From Micromonospora sp. NBC_00421 (lineage in GTDB: Bacteria > Actinomycetota > Actinomycetes > Mycobacteriales > Micromonosporaceae), in NCBI RefSeq assembly GCF_036017915.1, contig NZ_CP107929.1, forward strand, positions 434,001-498,000: a stretch of DNA of 64,000 nucleotides, in the 5' to 3' direction. Made by a program: the position numbers and the translations under genes. Shown here one piece after another: positions 22,710 through 31,406 of the stretch (within the stretch, counting starts at the first letter, position 1; every line of letters begins with the position of its first letter). The notes under the pieces are model-generated. The model made no database searches. It had not been told where the DNA came from and saw nothing but the letters and a program-made list of their open reading frames with translations.

Positions 22710-25574
22710 ATGACTGAGGCAGCCGCACCGGCGGGCGACATTCCCCCGTTCCGGTACACCGCGGCCCTGGCCGACGAGATCGAGCGTCGGTGGCAGGACA
22801 CCTGGGCGCGGGAGGGCACCTTCCACGCCCCGAACCCGGCCGGTCCGCTTGCCGATCCGGGCCACCCGCGGGCGGGCGCGGAGAAGCTGTACGTGCTTGA
22901 CATGTTCCCCTACCCGTCCGGTGCCGGGCTGCACGTCGGTCACCCGCTGGGCTACATCGGCACCGACTGTTTCGCCCGTTACCAGCGGATGGCCGGGCGC
23001 AACGTGCTGCACGCGATGGGCTTCGACGCGTTCGGCCTGCCCGCCGAGCAGTACGCGGTGCAGACCGGCACCCATCCCCGGACGACCACGGTGGCCAACA
23101 TCGAGCGGTACCGGGCGCAGCTGCGCCGGCTGGGGCTGGCCCACGACGAGCGGCGCTCGGTGGCCACCATCGACACCGATTTCTACCGGTGGACCCAGTG
23201 GATCTTCCTGCAGGTCTTCAACTCCTGGTACGACTCCGACGCCGCGAGGGCCCGCCCGATCGCCGAGCTGATCGCCGAGTTCGCCGCCGGGGACCGGCCC
23301 ACCCCGGACGGCCGCGCCTGGGCCGAGCTGACCGACGCCGAGCGGCGGCAGATCGTCGACGACCACCGGCTGGCGTACGTCTCGCAGGCGCCGGTGAACT
23401 GGTGCCCGGGGCTGGGCACCGTGCTGGCCAACGAGGAGGTCACCGCCGACGGCCGCTCCGACCGGGGCAACTTCCCGGTCTTCAAGCGCAACCTGAAGCA
23501 GTGGATGATGCGGATCACCGCCTACGGTGACCGGCTGCTGGACGACCTGGACACGCTGGACTGGCCCGAGTCGATCAAGCTGATGCAGCGCAACTGGATC
23601 GGCCGGTCCACCGGCGCGCACATCGACTTCGCGGCCCCGACCACTGGTTCCGGCTCTGCCGGCGAAGCCCGCATCAGAGTTTTCACCACCCGGCCGGACA
23701 CCATCTTCGGCGCCACCTACCTGGTGCTGGCCCCCGAGCACGCGCTTGTCGACGCGCTGGTGCCGGGCACCTGGCCGGCCGGCACCAGGGACGCCTGGAC
23801 CGGCGGGCACGCCAGCCCCCGGGCGGCCGTCGAGGCGTACCGGAAGGCGGCGGCGGCCAGGACCGACGTGGAGCGGCAGGCCGACACCAGGGAGAAGACA
23901 GGCGTCTTCGTCGGGGCGTACGCCACCCACCCGGTCACCGGCGGGCAGATCCCGATCTTCATCGCCGACTACGTGCTGGCCGGCTACGGCACCGGCGCGA
24001 TCATGGCGGTGCCCGCGCAGGACGAGCGGGACTGGGCGTTCGCCGAGGTCTTCGAACTGCCGATCGTGCGCACCGTGCAGCCCGCCGAGGGGTTCGACGG
24101 TGCGGCGTACACCGGGGACGGGCCGGCGATCAACAGCGCTGCGCCCGAGCGTGGCCTGGACCTGGACGGGCTGGGGGTGGCCGAGGCCAAGGCGGCGATC
24201 ATCGAGTGGTTGGAGGCCAACGGCCACGGCGTCGGGGCGGTCACCTGGCGGCTGCGGGACTGGCTGTTCTCCCGGCAGCGCTACTGGGGCGAGCCGTTCC
24301 CGATCGTGTACGACGAGACCGGGGCGGCCATCGCGCTGCCCGAGTCGATGCTGCCTGTCGAACTGCCCGAGGTGGACGACTTCTCGCCGAAGACCTTCGA
24401 CCCCGACGATGCCGACAGCAACCCGGAGACCCCCCTGTCGCGGCGGCGCGACTGGGTCGAGGTGGAGCTGGACCTGGGCGACGGGCCGAAGCGGTACACC
24501 CGGGAGACCAACGTGATGCCGCAGTGGGCCGGCTCCTGCTGGTACGAGCTGCGCTACCTGGACCCGACCAACGCCGACCGGTTCGTCGACGCCGAGAACG
24601 AGCGCTACTGGATGGGGCCGCGCGCCGAGGGCGACTGCGGGGGCACCGACCTGTACGTCGGCGGGGCCGAGCACGCCGTGCTGCACCTGTTGTACGCCCG
24701 GTTCTGGCACAAGGTGCTGTACGACCTGGGGCACGTGTCGTCGTTCGAGCCGTACCGCAAGCTGTTCAACCAGGGCATGATCCAGGCGTACGCGTTCCGC
24801 GACCCCCGGGGTACGCCGGTGCCGGCGGAGGAGGTCGTCGAGGTCGACGGTCGGTGGCTGCACGGCGAGCAGGAGGTCACCCGCGAGTACGGCAAGATGG
24901 GCAAGTCGCTGCGTAACGTGGTCACCCCGGACGACATGTGCGCGGCGTACGGCGCGGACACCTTCCGGGTGTACGAGATGTCGATGGGCCCGCTGGAGGT
25001 GTCCCGCCCCTGGGACACCCGGGCGGTGGTCGGGTCGTACCGGTTCCTGCAGCGGGTCTGGCGGGCCGTGCTCGACGAACAGACCGGCACGCTGCGGGTC
25101 ACCGACGCGCCCGCCGACGCCGAGACCCGCCGGCTGCTGCACCGGGTCGTCGACGGGGTCCGGGTCGACATGGAGGGCATCCGGTTCAACACCGCCATCG
25201 CCAAGCTGATCGAGCTGACCAACGCGGTGACCCGGCTGCCGGAGACCCCCCGCGAGGTGGCCGAACCGCTGGTGCTGATGCTGGCCCCGTTCGCCCCGCA
25301 CGTCGCCGAGGAGCTGTGGCGCACGCTGGGCCACGACACCTCCCTGGCGTACGCGGACTTCCCGACCGCCGACCCGGCCCTGCTGCTCGCCGAGACGGTC
25401 ACCTACCCGGTGCAGGTCAACGGCAAGGTCCGGGGCCGGATCGAGGTGCCCGCCGACGCGTCGCAGGAGGCCGTCCGGGCGGCGGCCCTGGAAGCGGTCG
25501 CGTCCGCGCTGGCCGGTAGGGAACCCCGCAAGGTCATAGTGGTGCCGGGCCGGTTGGTCTCGGTCGTCGCCTGA
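22710..25574 (+). CDS. leuS: leucyl-tRNA synthetase
   Basis: A full-length (954 aa) class I synthetase that charges tRNA(Leu). The HIGH-type motif is [16 protein letters not shown] (about 69-84). The CP1 editing domain spans about 270-480, with threonine-rich [21 protein letters not shown]. The KMSKS-type loop is [16 protein letters not shown], with Gly in place of the first Ser. An anticodon-binding helical domain and a small C-terminal domain ([15 protein letters not shown]) complete it. ATG 22710 follows AAGGAG. It is monocistronic by position, controlled by the leader described upstream. Confidence 0.97.
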   Translation: MTEAAAPAGDIPPFRYTAALADEIERRWQDTWAREGTFHAPNPAGPLADPGHPRAGAEKLYVLDMFPYPSGAGLHVGHPLGYIGTDCFARYQRMAGRNVLHAMGFDAFGLPAEQYAVQTGTHPRTTTVANIERYRAQLRRLGLAHDERRSVATIDTDFYRWTQWIFLQVFNSWYDSDAARARPIAELIAEFAAGDRPTPDGRAWAELTDAERRQIVDDHRLAYVSQAPVNWCPGLGTVLANEEVTADGRSDRGNFPVFKRNLKQWMMRITAYGDRLLDDLDTLDWPESIKLMQRNWIGRSTGAHIDFAAPTTGSGSAGEARIRVFTTRPDTIFGATYLVLAPEHALVDALVPGTWPAGTRDAWTGGHASPRAAVEAYRKAAAARTDVERQADTREKTGVFVGAYATHPVTGGQIPIFIADYVLAGYGTGAIMAVPAQDERDWAFAEVFELPIVRTVQPAEGFDGAAYTGDGPAINSAAPERGLDLDGLGVAEAKAAIIEWLEANGHGVGAVTWRLRDWLFSRQRYWGEPFPIVYDETGAAIALPESMLPVELPEVDDFSPKTFDPDDADSNPETPLSRRRDWVEVELDLGDGPKRYTRETNVMPQWAGSCWYELRYLDPTNADRFVDAENERYWMGPRAEGDCGGTDLYVGGAEHAVLHLLYARFWHKVLYDLGHVSSFEPYRKLFNQGMIQAYAFRDPRGTPVPAEEVVEVDGRWLHGEQEVTREYGKMGKSLRNVVTPDDMCAAYGADTFRVYEMSMGPLEVSRPWDTRAVVGSYRFLQRVWRAVLDEQTGTLRVTDAPADAETRRLLHRVVDGVRVDMEGIRFNTAIAKLIELTNAVTRLPETPREVAEPLVLMLAPFAPHVAEELWRTLGHDTSLAYADFPTADPALLLAETVTYPVQVNGKVRGRIEVPADASQEAVRAAALEAVASALAGREPRKVIVVPGRLVSVVA

Positions 25575-25619
25575 CGGTGCGGCCGGGCCACCCGTCCGGT
25601 CGGGGACGCGTCGGGTCCG

Positions 25620-25637
25620 GGCGGCCGTCGGGCCGCC
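25620..25637 (+). terminator. GC hairpin downstream of leuS
   Basis: GGCGGCC (25620-25626) and GGCCGCC (25631-25637) with a GTCG loop, 45 bp after the leuS stop. It lacks a U-run, so terminator function is probable but not certain. Confidence 0.5.
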
Positions 25638-25677
25638 GTAGCGCAGAGTGACGACAGGTCGGATGTATGTCGACCCG

Positions 25678-25725
25678 GAGTGGTATGCCGGAGAGTCATA
25701 TTTATGACTCTCCGGCATACCACTC
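25678..25725. repeat. long palindromic element, copy 2
   Basis: A perfect inverted repeat with 23-bp arms (25678-25700, 25703-25725) around TT. The arm reads GAGTGGTATGCCG then GAGAGTCATA. Versus copy 1 it differs at several arm positions, and each difference is matched by a complementary change in the other arm. It lies between the convergent leuS and TVP38-type genes. Confidence 0.95.
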
Positions 25726-25987
25726 GCACCGCATAGCTATCCCCGGTGCCCGGACCGGTTCTGGCGGAGGGGCCGCAGGTGGCGCATCGGTAGGCCTGTT
25801 CCGGCAGCCGCCCACCAGGTCGGTCGCACCGGTCGGCGAGCACTCCGGTGACCGGTGCGACCACCAGGGCGTGGGCAATCATGGGTGCGGACAGCGTCGG
25901 GCGGGCGTCGGCGGGCGGCGGGCGGGCAGGCAGGGGGCGGCGGGCGGGCGTCGGGCGGCGGACAGCGGCGGGAGCATTCGGCCGGTG
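25726..25987. other. 262 bp without a supported gene
   Basis: GC-rich sequence with G-runs (ggcgggcggcgggcgggc near 25906-25945) between palindrome copy 2 and the TVP38-type stop. Minus-strand frames give MFS-like short words but no start, length or motif worth calling. Confidence 0.5.
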
Positions 25988-26746
25988 TCAGGAGCCAGGG
26001 TCGGTGATGACCCGCCGGCGTCGGCGTTCGGCCTGCCACCAGCGGTACGCCAGCACCGCGCTGGCGATCAGCCCGAGACTGGCCGGGGCGGCGGCGTACC
26101 AGTTGATCCGGCCGGGGGAGCTGACCGCCGCGCCGATCGCGGCGTAGCCGAAGGCGGTCGGGGCGGAGGCCAGCACGCTGCCGACCAGGAACGGCAGCAC
26201 CCGCGCCCCGGTGGTGCCGTAGCCGTAGCTGACCAGTCCGAACCCGGAGATCGGCAACAGCCGTACGGTGATCACGCCGAGCACGCTCTGCCGGGCGAAC
26301 CAGCCGTCCAGGCGGGCCAGCCGGCCGCGTACCCGCTCGGCGACGAACTCCCGGCCGAGCACCCGGCCGACGGCGAAGCCGAGCGCGGCGGCCAGCAGCG
26401 CCGCGCCGAGCGCGTACGTCCCGCCCTCCAGCGGGCCGAAGACGGCCCCCGCTGCGAGCGTGACGAAGGTACGCGGGACCAGCGCCACCAGCAGCAGCGC
26501 CCCGACGACGATCCCGGCGACCGGGGCGTAGCCGCCGAGGGAGTCGGCGAGCCGGGGCAGCGCGGCGACGTCGGGCCGGGGTGCCACCAGCAGCAGTACG
26601 GCGAACCCGACGAGCATCACCAGCAACAGGACGAACCGACGCGCCGACGGCTGGCCGAGCAACCGCCACCCGACGGCGATCGTTGCCGCCCGGCGGGAGG
26701 TCATGTCCGCCCGGCGGGAGGTCATGTCCGGGCGGCGGGAGGTCAT
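25988..26746 (-). CDS. TVP38/TMEM64 (DedA-like) membrane protein
   Basis: A 252-aa polytopic protein of the TVP38/SNARE-associated family (VTT domain), recognised by LVALVPRTFVTLAAGAVFGPLEGG, LGREFVAERVRGRLARLD and ITVRLLPISGFGLVSYGYG, the reentrant-loop proline/arginine motif. The family includes lipid scramblases. About five hydrophobic segments. The ATG at 26746 overlaps the GatD stop (ATGA). The N-terminus is a threefold in-frame repeat M-T-S-R-R-A/P-D in which each unit has its own ATG (26746, 26725, 26704), so the true first residue is ambiguous. Its linkage to GatD/MurT suggests a role at the membrane during wall synthesis, which is inference. Confidence 0.85.
   Translation of the reverse strand: MTSRRPDMTSRRADMTSRRAATIAVGWRLLGQPSARRFVLLLVMLVGFAVLLLVAPRPDVAALPRLADSLGGYAPVAGIVVGALLLVALVPRTFVTLAAGAVFGPLEGGTYALGAALLAAALGFAVGRVLGREFVAERVRGRLARLDGWFARQSVLGVITVRLLPISGFGLVSYGYGTTGARVLPFLVGSVLASAPTAFGYAAIGAAVSSPGRINWYAAAPASLGLIASAVLAYRWWQAERRRRRVITDPGS
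26684..26746 (-). repeat. triplicated 21-bp start-codon unit
   Basis: Three 21-bp units beginning ATGACCTCCCGCCG on the minus strand at 26746, 26725 and 26704. Each encodes M-T-S-R-R plus two residues, giving three in-frame start codons. Confidence 0.9.
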
Positions 26747-27465
26747 GTCCGGGCGGCGGCGGCCACCGCGGCGCGGCGCTCGGTGCGCAGCCGGTCCGCC
26801 CAGGTGTCGTCCAGCGGCGGAAGCTGGTGGGTGCCGGTCGCCCAGCGCAGCAGCAGATCGGCCAGGGCCGGGTTACGGGCCAGGGCCGGACCGTGCGAGT
26901 AGGTGCCCAGCAGGCTGCCCCGCCAGGCCCCCTCGGTGACACCGTCGTTGCCGACCCCGGCGCTGACCCGGGCCAGCGGCGACACGCCGGGGCCGAGGTG
27001 GGTCCGACCGCCGTGGTTCTCGAACCCGGACAGCGCCGGCACGCCCAGCCTCGGGTCGATCTCGCCGGCCAGCTCGCCGACCGCCCGGGTCGGACCCCGG
27101 TCGGAGGAGATGTCGAGCAGCTCCAACCCGGCGCACTTGGTGCCCTTGGCGAAGAAGGAGGTGCCGAGGAGTTGGTAGCCGGCGCAGACGCCGAAGACCA
27201 CCGAGCCCTGGGCGACGGCCCGGTGCAGGCCGCCGTCGGCGAGCAGCCGCTGCGCGCCGAGCGCCTGCGGGCCGTCCTCACCGCCACCGATCAGGTAGAT
27301 GTCGGCGGTGGCGGGCAGCCGCTGGTCGGAGCGGACCTCCAGCACCTCGACCGGCATCCCGCGCTGCTGCGCCCGACGGGCCAGGATCAGCAGGTTGCCC
27401 CGGTCGCCGTAGGTGGAGAGCAGGTCGGGGTAGATCCAGACGATACGCAGGCTCTCAGTTGACAC
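26743..27465 (-). CDS. gatD: lipid II isoglutaminyl synthase, glutaminase subunit GatD
   Basis: A 240-aa class I glutamine amidotransferase that supplies ammonia to MurT for amidating the D-Glu of lipid II. Nucleophile Cys lies in VVFGVCAGYQLLG and the catalytic His in LGTYSHGPALARNPALAD. The N-terminus (IVWIYPDLLSTYGDRGN) is characteristic of GatD rather than cobyric acid synthase. GTG 27465 has GGAGTTGG upstream and overlaps the murT stop by 11 bp, indicating strict coupling. In actinobacteria the amidation affects cross-linking and lysozyme sensitivity (family knowledge). Confidence 0.93.
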   Translation of the reverse strand: MSTESLRIVWIYPDLLSTYGDRGNLLILARRAQQRGMPVEVLEVRSDQRLPATADIYLIGGGEDGPQALGAQRLLADGGLHRAVAQGSVVFGVCAGYQLLGTSFFAKGTKCAGLELLDISSDRGPTRAVGELAGEIDPRLGVPALSGFENHGGRTHLGPGVSPLARVSAGVGNDGVTEGAWRGSLLGTYSHGPALARNPALADLLLRWATGTHQLPPLDDTWADRLRTERRAAVAAAART

Positions 27466-28717
27466 GGTCCAACTCCGCTCGGATGTCCTGGAAGGCGGTG
27501 TAGTTCGCGATGACCTCCAGCCGGCCCGGCGGGACCGCCCGGACCGCCTCGCCGAACGCCCGGACGTGCTGGAACGGCACGCCGTTGACGTCGAGCCGGA
27601 CCGCCAGGTCGTACGCCCGGTCGCCGGTGATCAGCACCTGCCGGCCGCGCAGCGGGGCGAAGTCGACGTCGAACAGCCAGGAGGTGTCCAACCCGTCGGG
27701 GTCGCGGGCGTTGATGGAGAGCAGGGTGGGCGCCTCGTCGGCCATGTCGAACGCCTCCAGCCAGCTGGCCGGGTTCTTGGCCAGCAGCAGCCGGATGTTG
27801 CGGCCGTCCCGGTCGACCTGGGCGTAGCGGCCGGCGACCGAGGTCACCGTGTGCAGCCGGGAGACCGCGTCGACGGGGCGTACCCCGAACTCGGCGGCGA
27901 CGGCGAGGGCGGTGGCCGCGTTGCCGAGGTTGACCTTGCCGGGGAGCTGGAGGGTCACCTTGTGCCAGGCCCCGGTGGGGTCGAGCACGCCGTCGTCCTC
28001 CACCGTCCACTGCGCGTCCGGGCGGCGCAGCGGGCAGCCGCTGCACCACCACTGCTCGCCGGAGCGCTGGATGGTGGAGCCGCACTCGGGGCAGACCCAG
28101 GAGTCGTCGTGCCAGCGCTGTCCGGCGCTGAACCAGGTGACGTGCGGCGGGCGGATGCCCTGCGCCGGGTCGGCCGGCGGGGTGGCCGCCCAGACCACCA
28201 GCGGGTCGTCGGCGTTGGCGACCACCCGTACGTCGGTGTGCCGGACCAGGGCGGCCCGCCAGAGCTGCGCCATCATGGCCACCTCCTTGGCCCGGTCGAG
28301 CTGGTCACGGGAGAGGTTGAGCAGGGCCACCACGTGCGGCTCGGTGGCCTCCAGCACCTGCGCGAGGTAGTGCTCGTCGACCTCCAGCACCGCGTACGGG
28401 GTGCTGCCGGCCTTGGCCAGCGCCGAGGTGTGCCCGGTGGGCATGTTGGCACCGAAGGAGTTGGTGGCGACCCGGCCGAGCACGCCGACGGCGGCGGCGC
28501 TGAGCCGGGTGGTGGTGGTCTTGCCGTTGGTGCCGGAGACCAGCGCGATGGCGCGTCCGGCCGATAGGTGGGCCAGCAGGTCCGGATCGATCTTCAGGCC
28601 GATCCAACCGCCGATCACCGAGCCGTCGCCCCGCCCGGCGGCGCGCGACAGCGCCGCGGCTGTCCGCGACACCGAGCTGGCCACCTTCGCCCGCAGGGGC
28701 ATCTTCGCGTCAGTCAC
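27455..28717 (-). CDS. murT: lipid II isoglutaminyl synthase, ligase subunit MurT
   Basis: A 420-aa Mur-ligase-like enzyme that, with GatD, converts the alpha-carboxyl of D-Glu in lipid II to an amide. The ATP loop is ALVSGTNGKTTTTRL; LEVDEHYLAQV and LLNLSRDQLDR follow. The MurT-specific Cys4 ribbon is present as CPECG...CSGC (about 205-225), and the C-terminal DUF1727 domain ends RAELDRVN. GTG 28717 is preceded by TAACCT with a 7-nt gap, a leaderless arrangement. It is divergent from mraZ and the whole division cluster, with MraZ-like boxes between. Confidence 0.94.
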   Translation of the reverse strand: MTDAKMPLRAKVASSVSRTAAALSRAAGRGDGSVIGGWIGLKIDPDLLAHLSAGRAIALVSGTNGKTTTTRLSAAAVGVLGRVATNSFGANMPTGHTSALAKAGSTPYAVLEVDEHYLAQVLEATEPHVVALLNLSRDQLDRAKEVAMMAQLWRAALVRHTDVRVVANADDPLVVWAATPPADPAQGIRPPHVTWFSAGQRWHDDSWVCPECGSTIQRSGEQWWCSGCPLRRPDAQWTVEDDGVLDPTGAWHKVTLQLPGKVNLGNAATALAVAAEFGVRPVDAVSRLHTVTSVAGRYAQVDRDGRNIRLLLAKNPASWLEAFDMADEAPTLLSINARDPDGLDTSWLFDVDFAPLRGRQVLITGDRAYDLAVRLDVNGVPFQHVRAFGEAVRAVPPGRLEVIANYTAFQDIRAELDRVN

Positions 28718-28724
28718 CCGAGCG

Positions 28725-28730
28725 AGGTTA
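28725..28730 (-). promoter_or_regulatory. -10 box (TAACCT) of murT-gatD
   Basis: On the minus strand TAACCT ends 7 nt before GTG 28717, with no ribosome site. Confidence 0.6.
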
Positions 28731-28868
28731 CCGGACCCCCGCGCCCGCCAGATCGCCGCCGACGGCGAACCGTTCGGTCGGGGTGGGCCGGGCGTCCGGT
28801 CGGTGGACGCTCCGCCGGATGGAGTCGATCGATGTCGGGTTGTGGACGCCGGGCGGGGCGCTCCGCCC

Positions 28869-28884
28869 CTCCACTTCCCTCCAC
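28869..28884 (-). promoter_or_regulatory. inverted pair of MraZ-type boxes, murT side
   Basis: On the minus strand the 16-mer GTGGAGGGAAGTGGAG gives two TGGAG boxes 10 bp apart. It is the exact reverse complement of 28947-28962 and lies about 140 bp upstream of the murT -10 box. Confidence 0.55.
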
Positions 28885-28946
28885 CGCTCCTGACGTGCGG
28901 TTTTGTCCATGACGGCGACGCGCCGGGCGGGCGATTCTGGTTGCAG

Positions 28947-28972
28947 GTGGAGGGAAGTGGAGTAGAGTGGGG
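28947..28972 (+). promoter_or_regulatory. MraZ operator: three TGGRG boxes at 10-bp spacing
   Basis: TGGAG (28948), TGGAG (28958) and TGGGG (28968) repeat with exactly 10-bp period. The known MraZ operator is a set of TGGGN boxes separated by 5 nt, the same geometry. It lies 85 bp before mraZ, consistent with autorepression of the cluster. Confidence 0.7.
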
Positions 28973-29056
28973 CGCATTGGTGAGGCCGGGAGGGCCCACC
29001 GGCCCGGGGGGTCAGCGGCGCCGCGAACGCCGCTCAGGGCGAGGGGGGTTGGGCCG

Positions 29057-29488
29057 ATGTTCCTCGGCACCCACACTCCGCGCCTGGACGAAAAGGGCCG
29101 GTTGATCCTTCCGGCCAAGTTCCGGGACGAGCTGGCGGGGGGTGTCGTGATCACCAAAGGACAGGATCGCTGTCTCTACGTCTTCCCCACCCCCGAGTTC
29201 CAGCGGATCGCCGACCAGTTGCGCGCGCAGCCGATGACGAACAAGGCGGCCCGGGCCTACAGCCGGGTCTTCTTCGCCAGTGCGCACGACGAGGTTCCCG
29301 ACAAGCAGGGCCGGGTCACCATCCCGGCCCACCTGCGGTCCTACGCCGCGCTCGACCGGGATCTGGTGGTGATCGGGGCGTCCACCCGGGTGGAGATCTG
29401 GGACCGGGCGGCCTGGGACACCTACCTCGCCGACAGCGAAGACGACTTCGCCGACATCGAGGAGGGGGTGCTGCCCGGCGGTCTGTAG
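29057..29488 (+). CDS. mraZ: transcriptional regulator MraZ
   Basis: A 143-aa double-AbrB-type DNA-binding protein, first gene of the dcw cluster and its repressor in other bacteria. Both halves show the family motif: [18 protein letters not shown] (about 9-26) and [19 protein letters not shown] (about 81-99). The start [15 protein letters not shown] is the standard MraZ N-terminus; ATG 29057 follows GAGGGGGGTTGG. The ten-bp-spaced boxes upstream are its probable operator. Confidence 0.96.
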   Translation: MFLGTHTPRLDEKGRLILPAKFRDELAGGVVITKGQDRCLYVFPTPEFQRIADQLRAQPMTNKAARAYSRVFFASAHDEVPDKQGRVTIPAHLRSYAALDRDLVVIGASTRVEIWDRAAWDTYLADSEDDFADIEEGVLPGGL

Positions 29489-29537
29489 GGCGTGGCGACG
29501 CCCGACGTACTGCGAGATCTCCAGCCGCTTTCGAGTT

Positions 29538-29563
29538 CCTGGCGCCCCTTCCCCGGTGCCAGG
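29538..29563 (+). other. hairpin between mraZ and rsmH
   Basis: CCTGGCGCC and GGTGCCAGG form a 9-bp stem (one G-U) with an eight-base loop in the 210-bp gap. It could be a partial terminator or an mRNA-processing element. No U-run. Confidence 0.45.
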
Positions 29564-29698
29564 TGCACGATCTCCACTCCGGGTCGGTGAGCCGGAGCCG
29601 GAGCGGGAGCGGATGGGGATCTGGCGGTACGACGGTGCGGCATCGTCCGACGAGCAGAGCGCGACACGAAGAGCAGGTATTCCACAGTGGGGGTCGAC

Positions 29699-30808
29699 AT
29701 GGGGGAGCTACGCGGCACGCACGTGCCGGTGCTGCTCGAGCGGTGTCTCGAGCTGCTGGCCCCCGCGCTGGACCGGGGCGGCCGTACGGTCCACGTCGAT
29801 GCCACGCTGGGGCTGGCCGGGCACGCAGAGGCGGTGCTGGAACGGCATCCGCGCACGGTGCTGATCGGTCTGGACCGGGACACCGAGGCCCTGGCGCACG
29901 CCCGGGTCCGGCTCGCCCGGTTCGCCGACCGGATCCACCTGGAGCACGCCGTCTACGACGAACTGCCCGAGGTGGTGAGGCGGCTGGGCTACCCGGGCAT
30001 CGACGGGGTGCTGTTCGACCTGGGCGTCTCCTCGTTGCAGCTCGACGCGCCCGACCGCGGGTTCGCCTATGCCCAGGACGCGCCGCTGGACATGCGGATG
30101 GACCAGACCCGGGGGGTGACCGCCGAGGAGGTGGTCAACAGCTACTCCCACCCGGATCTGGCCCGGGTGCTGCGGGTCTACGGCGAGGAGAAGTTCGCCG
30201 GCCGGATCGCCTCGGCGATCCTGCGGGAGCGGGAGCAGGGCCGGATCACCTCGTCGGCCCGGTTGGCCGAGTTGGTCAGGGAGAGCATTCCGGCACCAGC
30301 GCGACGAACCGGGGGACATCCGGCCAAGAGAACGTTTCAGGCTTTACGGATCGAGGTAAACAGGGAACTGGCAGTGCTGGAGCAGGCGCTGCCGGCTGCC
30401 CTCGACACGCTCGACGTGGGCGGTCGCATGGTGGTCCTGTCCTACCACTCGCTGGAGGACCGGCTCACCAAGCAGGCGCTCGCCGACCGGGTCCGCAGCA
30501 AGGGCCCGATCGACCTCCCGGTGGAACTGCCCGGGTCGGGTCCGACGTTCCGGCTGCTCAGCCGGGGTGCCGAACTCGCCGGGGAGGTGGAGGTCACCGC
30601 GAACCCGCGGGCCGCATCCGTGCGGTTGCGGGCCGCGGAGCGGCTCGACCCGACCACCGGGCAGCAGGGGCGGACCGACCGCGAACGGTCCCGCCGACGG
30701 GTCAGGGCGATGCACCAACCGGGGACGGGGTCGACACCGGGTTCCACAGTGGACCAGGGGCCGACGCCGGGGGATGGCAGGACGGACGAACAGGGGGAGG
30801 GGACATGA
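29699..30808 (+). CDS. rsmH: 16S rRNA C1402 N4-methyltransferase RsmH
   Basis: A 369-aa SAM-dependent methyltransferase (MraW) acting on 16S r[20 protein letters not shown] opens the domain, [15 protein letters not shown] is motif I, and [32 protein letters not shown] and [12 protein letters not shown] are family landmarks. The C-terminal 50 residues are a disordered extension ([19 protein letters not shown]...). ATG 29699 is preferred over GTG 29687, as GTGGGGG lies at ribosome-site distance and homologues start M-G-E-L-R-G. The stop overlaps the next gene (ATGA). Confidence 0.95.
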   Translation: MGELRGTHVPVLLERCLELLAPALDRGGRTVHVDATLGLAGHAEAVLERHPRTVLIGLDRDTEALAHARVRLARFADRIHLEHAVYDELPEVVRRLGYPGIDGVLFDLGVSSLQLDAPDRGFAYAQDAPLDMRMDQTRGVTAEEVVNSYSHPDLARVLRVYGEEKFAGRIASAILREREQGRITSSARLAELVRESIPAPARRTGGHPAKRTFQALRIEVNRELAVLEQALPAALDTLDVGGRMVVLSYHSLEDRLTKQALADRVRSKGPIDLPVELPGSGPTFRLLSRGAELAGEVEVTANPRAASVRLRAAERLDPTTGQQGRTDRERSRRRVRAMHQPGTGSTPGSTVDQGPTPGDGRTDEQGEGT

Positions 30809-31401
30809 ACGTCAACAAGCGTGACGGCCGCGACGCGGTCGTCGGGCAGCGCGCACCGCGGTCGGGGGGCCGGACCACGGCGCAGCGCACGACCCGTACC
30901 GCGATGCCGGCGGACCTCGCCGGTCGGCAGGGGGAGGCACGCCGGGGGGCGCGCGAGTTCCCCACCCAGGGCAGCGCCGCGCTGCGGCCGGCCGAGCAGC
31001 CGGCCACCCGGACCACCGCCACCCGGCCGCCCCGACTGCGGGTGGCACCGCCGCCGCCGGTCCGGGTGCCCCGGGCGCCGTTCGCGGCGCTCATCGTGGT
31101 GCTGGTGGTCGGTGGGGTGCTGGGCATCCTCGCGGTCAACACGAAGATCAACGAGAACGCCTTCCGGCTCCAGCAGCTCCAGCAGCAGCAGGCCCGTCTC
31201 GACGTCGACCAGCAGCAGCTGGAGAAGCAGATCGAGGAGTACAAGGAGCCGGGCAACCTGACCGCCGAGGCCCGCAAGCTGGGCCTGGTGGAGGCGGGCG
31301 AGCCGGCGTACATCCGGCTGCCGGACGGCCGGCTGATCGGCGTGCCGCAACCGGCCGACGGCCAGCCGGCGATCACCAGCCAGCAGGGCGACGGGGGGTA
31401 G
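30805..31401 (+). CDS. FtsL-like septum protein
   Basis: A 198-aa bitopic membrane protein in the FtsL position between rsmH and ftsI. It has a basic, proline-rich cytoplasmic part (1-88), one transmembrane helix ([19 protein letters not shown], about 92-110), then a short coiled coil rich in Gln/Leu ([20 protein letters not shown], about 120-139) and a tail. By analogy it assembles with FtsQ and DivIC to activate FtsW/FtsI. Sequence identity in this family is low, so the call rests on topology and context. ATG 30805 is coupled to rsmH (ATGA). Confidence 0.82.
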   Translation: MNVNKRDGRDAVVGQRAPRSGGRTTAQRTTRTAMPADLAGRQGEARRGAREFPTQGSAALRPAEQPATRTTATRPPRLRVAPPPPVRVPRAPFAALIVVLVVGGVLGILAVNTKINENAFRLQQLQQQQARLDVDQQQLEKQIEEYKEPGNLTAEARKLGLVEAGEPAYIRLPDGRLIGVPQPADGQPAITSQQGDGG

Positions 31402-31406
31402 CACCC

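Larger units (their letters stand above)
28718..29056. other. 339-bp divergent control region of murT and mraZ
   Basis: Contains the murT -10 box and two oppositely oriented MraZ-type box clusters forming a 16-bp inverted repeat 62 bp apart. No gene is seen. Confidence 0.6.

Noticed and set aside
25403..25882. Minus-strand MFS transporter fragment
   Set aside because: A short MFS-like phrase (GVLADR) occurs, but the frame runs antisense through the leuS 3' end with no other membrane segment.
29489..29698. A gene between mraZ and rsmH
   Set aside because: No frame with a start, ribosome site and G/C-ending codons; a hairpin is all that is clear.
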